64,000 bases of DNA from Verrucomicrobiota bacterium. Its GTDB lineage: Bacteria; Verrucomicrobiota; Verrucomicrobiia; Verrucomicrobiales; Verrucomicrobiaceae. Both the position numbers and the translations under genes were made by a program. Positions 61,677-64,000 of the stretch are shown here, piece by piece. The notes beneath the pieces were generated by a model, which saw only the letters and a list, made by a program, of their open reading frames with translations, had not been told where the DNA came from and searched no databases. Every line of letters starts with the position of its first letter. Position 1 is the first letter of the stretch. The stretch is taken from assembly GCA_025360015.1 (NCBI GenBank), contig JANYCZ010000001.1:62001-126000 (forward strand), in the 5' to 3' direction.

Positions 61677-64000
61677 TTATTGAGAGCCGTCAGCGCGGCG
61701 TGAGTTGTCTGGAATGACCGGGCCCAGCGGGAAGGGCACCCCTTGGCCCTTCTTCGTGAGGGATTCCTCCACCTGCGGCTGCTCAAACTGGCCAAGCTTT
61801 TGCAGGTAGGCGATGACCGCCACCATCTCGCTGTCCGGCCGCACCACGATGTTCGACTTCTTCAGCTCCGTGGCGATCTTCACACCCTGCTCCAGCGCCT
61901 TCATCTTGATCTCCGTCGCATCCATCGGCGGATACGGCACGCCCAGCTGGCGCAGCACGGCGATCTTCCTCGGCAGCGTTTTTTGATCAAACGCCTTCGT
62001 ATTCAGATGCGCATACGGCGGCATGTTGGACTGCGGAGACATCGAGCGCGGATCCATCAGATGCTCGTAGTGCCAGGAGTCAGGCCGCTGCCCGCCTTCA
62101 CGCGCGAGATCAGGCCCCGTGCGCTTGGAGCCCCACTGAAACGGGTGATCGTAAATGCTCTCGCCCAGTCGTGAGTAGTCACCATAGCGCATCACGTCCG
62201 GCACCAGCGTGCGGATCATCTGCGAGTGGCAGTTGTAGCAGCCCTCGCTCACATAGATGTCACGGCCCGCAAGCTCCAGCGGCTCATAGAGTTTCTGCAC
62301 GCGGTCCTCCACGTTCTTCGCGCTGTTCACGGTGATCGTGGGGATGATCTGAATCAGCCCGCCGATGACCACCGCCACAAACGTCAGCACCGTGAAGGGC
62401 AGGTAATTGACCAGCAGCCGGTCATACCAGTTTGCCCATGTGTGGCTCGTCTTCTGAAAACGGCGCACCGCCAGGTAGCCGAAGATGCACGCGCAGATCA
62501 GCGAGGCGATGTCAGCGCCCGGTGGTAGGAAGATCCAGCCAAAGATGAGCAGCATCGCGCCAAAGGTGCAGGCCGTGGGATCATTGAAGAAGGTCTCCTT
62601 CATGCCCATCGTGTCCGTCTTGCCATGCTGCAGCACGGCCACCTCACGCACTTCATTCACCGGCGTGCCGCTGCGGATGGTCTTCCACAGATTCACACAC
62701 ATCACCAGCCAGCCGACGAGGAACATGCCGCCGCCAATGATGCGCAGCCCCATCAGCGGGCGGATGGCCTGCAGCGTGTCGAGAAAGGTGTTCTTCAGCG
62801 CCAGCCCGTCTGCGGTGACTTGATTCAGCATCAGCCCCTGCATGATGCCGCTGATCCACATCGCCACCACGTAGAGCAGGATGCCCAGCGTGCCGATCCA
62901 GAAGTGGAAGTTGGCCATGCCGACCGAATACAGCTTCGTGTTCCACAGCCGGGGTGCCAGCCAGTAGAACATACCAGCCGCCATGAAACCATTCCAGCCA
63001 AGAGCCCCGCTGTGCACGTGTCCAATGGTCCAGTCCGAGTAATGCGAGAGCGAATTCACCGCGCGGATGGACAGCAGCGGACCTTCAAAAGTGCACATGC
63101 CATAGAAGGTCACCGCCGCGATGAAGAACTTGATCACCGGGTCCGTGCGCAGTTTATCCCAGGCACCGCGCAGCGTGAGCAGCCCGTTGAGCATCCCTCC
63201 CCAGCTCGGTGCCCACAGCATCAGGCTGAAAAACATGCCCAGCATCTGCAGCCACTTCGGCAGTGCCGTGTTCAGCAGATGATGCGGCCCCGCCCAGATG
63301 TAAAGAAACACCAGTGACCAGAAATGCACGATCGACAGCCGATAAGAGTACACCGGCCGCTCCGCCGCCTTCGGCAGGAAGTAGTACATGATGCCGAGGA
63401 TCGGCGTCGTCAGAAAGAAGGCCACGGCGTTGTGCCCATACCACCACTGCACCAGCCCATCCTGCACCCCGCCAAAGATCCCGTAGCTGTGCGTCCAGCT
63501 CGTGGGTATGGAGAGATGATTGACGATGTACAGCATCGCCACCGTCACAATCGTGGCGATGTAAAACCACAGCGCCACATACAGGCTCGGCTCGTTGCGC
63601 TTGTGCAGCGTGAGGAAGAAGTTCACCGCAAACACCACCCAGATCACTGCCACCGCGATGTTGATCGGCCAGATCAATTCGGCGTACTCCTTGCCGCGTG
63701 AAAGGCCCATCGGCAGCGTGATCGCCGCCGCCACGATGATGGCCTGCCACCCCCAGAAGTGAATCGCGCTCAGCGTGTCATTGCCCATGCGGCACTTGCA
63801 CAGCCGCTGCGTGGAGTAGTAGATGCCGGCAAACATCATGTTGCCCACGAACGCAAAGATCGCCGCATTCGTGTGCAGCGGGCGCAGGCGGCCAAAGGTC
63901 AGCCATTCGGCCAGATTGAGCTGGTGGTAGTTCAACTGGCTCGCGATAAACACGCCCGCCAGCATGGCGACGACGCCGAAGATGATCGAAGCCACCATGA
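61677..64000 (-). CDS. ccoNO: Fused cbb3 oxidase subunits I and II (CcoN-CcoO), cut by the window end
   Basis: At least 773 aa, the first codons missing beyond 64000. Residues to about 450 are CcoN: ASQLNYHQLNLAEWLTFGRLRPLHTNAA with a heme His, WWYGHNAVAFFLTTPILG, and the GPHHLLNTALPKWLQ pair of Cu-site His residues. The rest is CcoO: a membrane anchor, SEGCYNCHSQMIRTLVPDVMRYGDYSR with one c-type heme, and a C-terminal helix. The two subunits are normally separate; here no stop or start separates them. Catalyses oxygen reduction with proton pumping. About 30 N-terminal residues are probably missing. Confidence 0.95.
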   Translation of the reverse strand, partial: MVASIIFGVVAMLAGVFIASQLNYHQLNLAEWLTFGRLRPLHTNAAIFAFVGNMMFAGIYYSTQRLCKCRMGNDTLSAIHFWGWQAIIVAAAITLPMGLSRGKEYAELIWPINIAVAVIWVVFAVNFFLTLHKRNEPSLYVALWFYIATIVTVAMLYIVNHLSIPTSWTHSYGIFGGVQDGLVQWWYGHNAVAFFLTTPILGIMYYFLPKAAERPVYSYRLSIVHFWSLVFLYIWAGPHHLLNTALPKWLQMLGMFFSLMLWAPSWGGMLNGLLTLRGAWDKLRTDPVIKFFIAAVTFYGMCTFEGPLLSIRAVNSLSHYSDWTIGHVHSGALGWNGFMAAGMFYWLAPRLWNTKLYSVGMANFHFWIGTLGILLYVVAMWISGIMQGLMLNQVTADGLALKNTFLDTLQAIRPLMGLRIIGGGMFLVGWLVMCVNLWKTIRSGTPVNEVREVAVLQHGKTDTMGMKETFFNDPTACTFGAMLLIFGWIFLPPGADIASLICACIFGYLAVRRFQKTSHTWANWYDRLLVNYLPFTVLTFVAVVIGGLIQIIPTITVNSAKNVEDRVQKLYEPLELAGRDIYVSEGCYNCHSQMIRTLVPDVMRYGDYSRLGESIYDHPFQWGSKRTGPDLAREGGQRPDSWHYEHLMDPRSMSPQSNMPPYAHLNTKAFDQKTLPRKIAVLRQLGVPYPPMDATEIKMKALEQGVKIATELKKSNIVVRPDSEMVAVIAYLQKLGQFEQPQVEESLTKKGQGVPFPLGPVIPDNSRRADGSQ

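Overview
The window looks like a chromosomal piece of a Verrucomicrobiota bacterium, probably of the Verrucomicrobium/Prosthecobacter type. This is inferred from a Tat-exported DUF1501 protein, a fused CcoN-CcoO oxidase, an FkbM-rich polysaccharide locus, an elongated PurC and the GC-rich codon use. No 16S gene is present, so the placement cannot be confirmed from this sequence.

Bases 1-32173 form one long plus-strand surface-polysaccharide locus. It opens with dTDP-sugar genes (rfbA truncated by the window edge, a UbiE-like methyltransferase, rfbB). It continues with a Wzx-type flippase, an acyltransferase, many glycosyltransferases, a hexapeptide O-acetyltransferase, a Wzy/O-antigen-ligase-like membrane protein, an asparagine synthase-like amidotransferase and the GDP-fucose genes gmd and fcl, and ends with a WbuB-like glycosyltransferase. 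Seven intact FkbM-family methyltransferases (starts 2463, 5915, 7907, 11421, 16013, 21237, 22001) and the debris of an eighth (8857-9179) are scattered among the transferases. Many genes overlap by ATGA or lie a few bases apart. Part of the locus is visibly A+T-richer (about 2460-9160 and 16013-16843). One FkbM gene sits between a broken and an intact copy of the same glycosyltransferase start, which points to cassette-like gene exchange.

Bases 32174-45234 are mixed: an A+T-rich orphan gene, a frameshifted hydrolase pseudogene, a YugP-like membrane zinc peptidase, acpP with a clear terminator, eno-ftsB, a possible inactive C39-like secreted protein, a DUF1501 protein, a UPF0175/PIN toxin-antitoxin pair flanked by two identical 60-bp copies of the mutL 3' end, mutL, and an A-type Fe-S carrier.

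Bases 45504-55877 are housekeeping with unusual architectures: an RfaE2-like nucleotidyltransferase fused to PurN, a UvrD/PcrA helicase, Tgt fused to a degraded methyltransferase-like domain whose stop codon lies in a palindromic element, glnS, purC, two tRNA genes (Asn and a CAU tRNA) and hemB.

Bases 56261-64000 (minus strand) are a cbb3 cytochrome oxidase operon reading ccoNO (fused, cut by the window end), a 50-codon ccoQ-like gene, ccoP, ccoG, a 60-aa membrane protein, a TauE/SafE-like protein and the copper ATPase ccoI. Small palindromic elements recur in the intergenic regions (35484, 50287, 55972, 56019). No insertion sequence, CRISPR array or rRNA was found.
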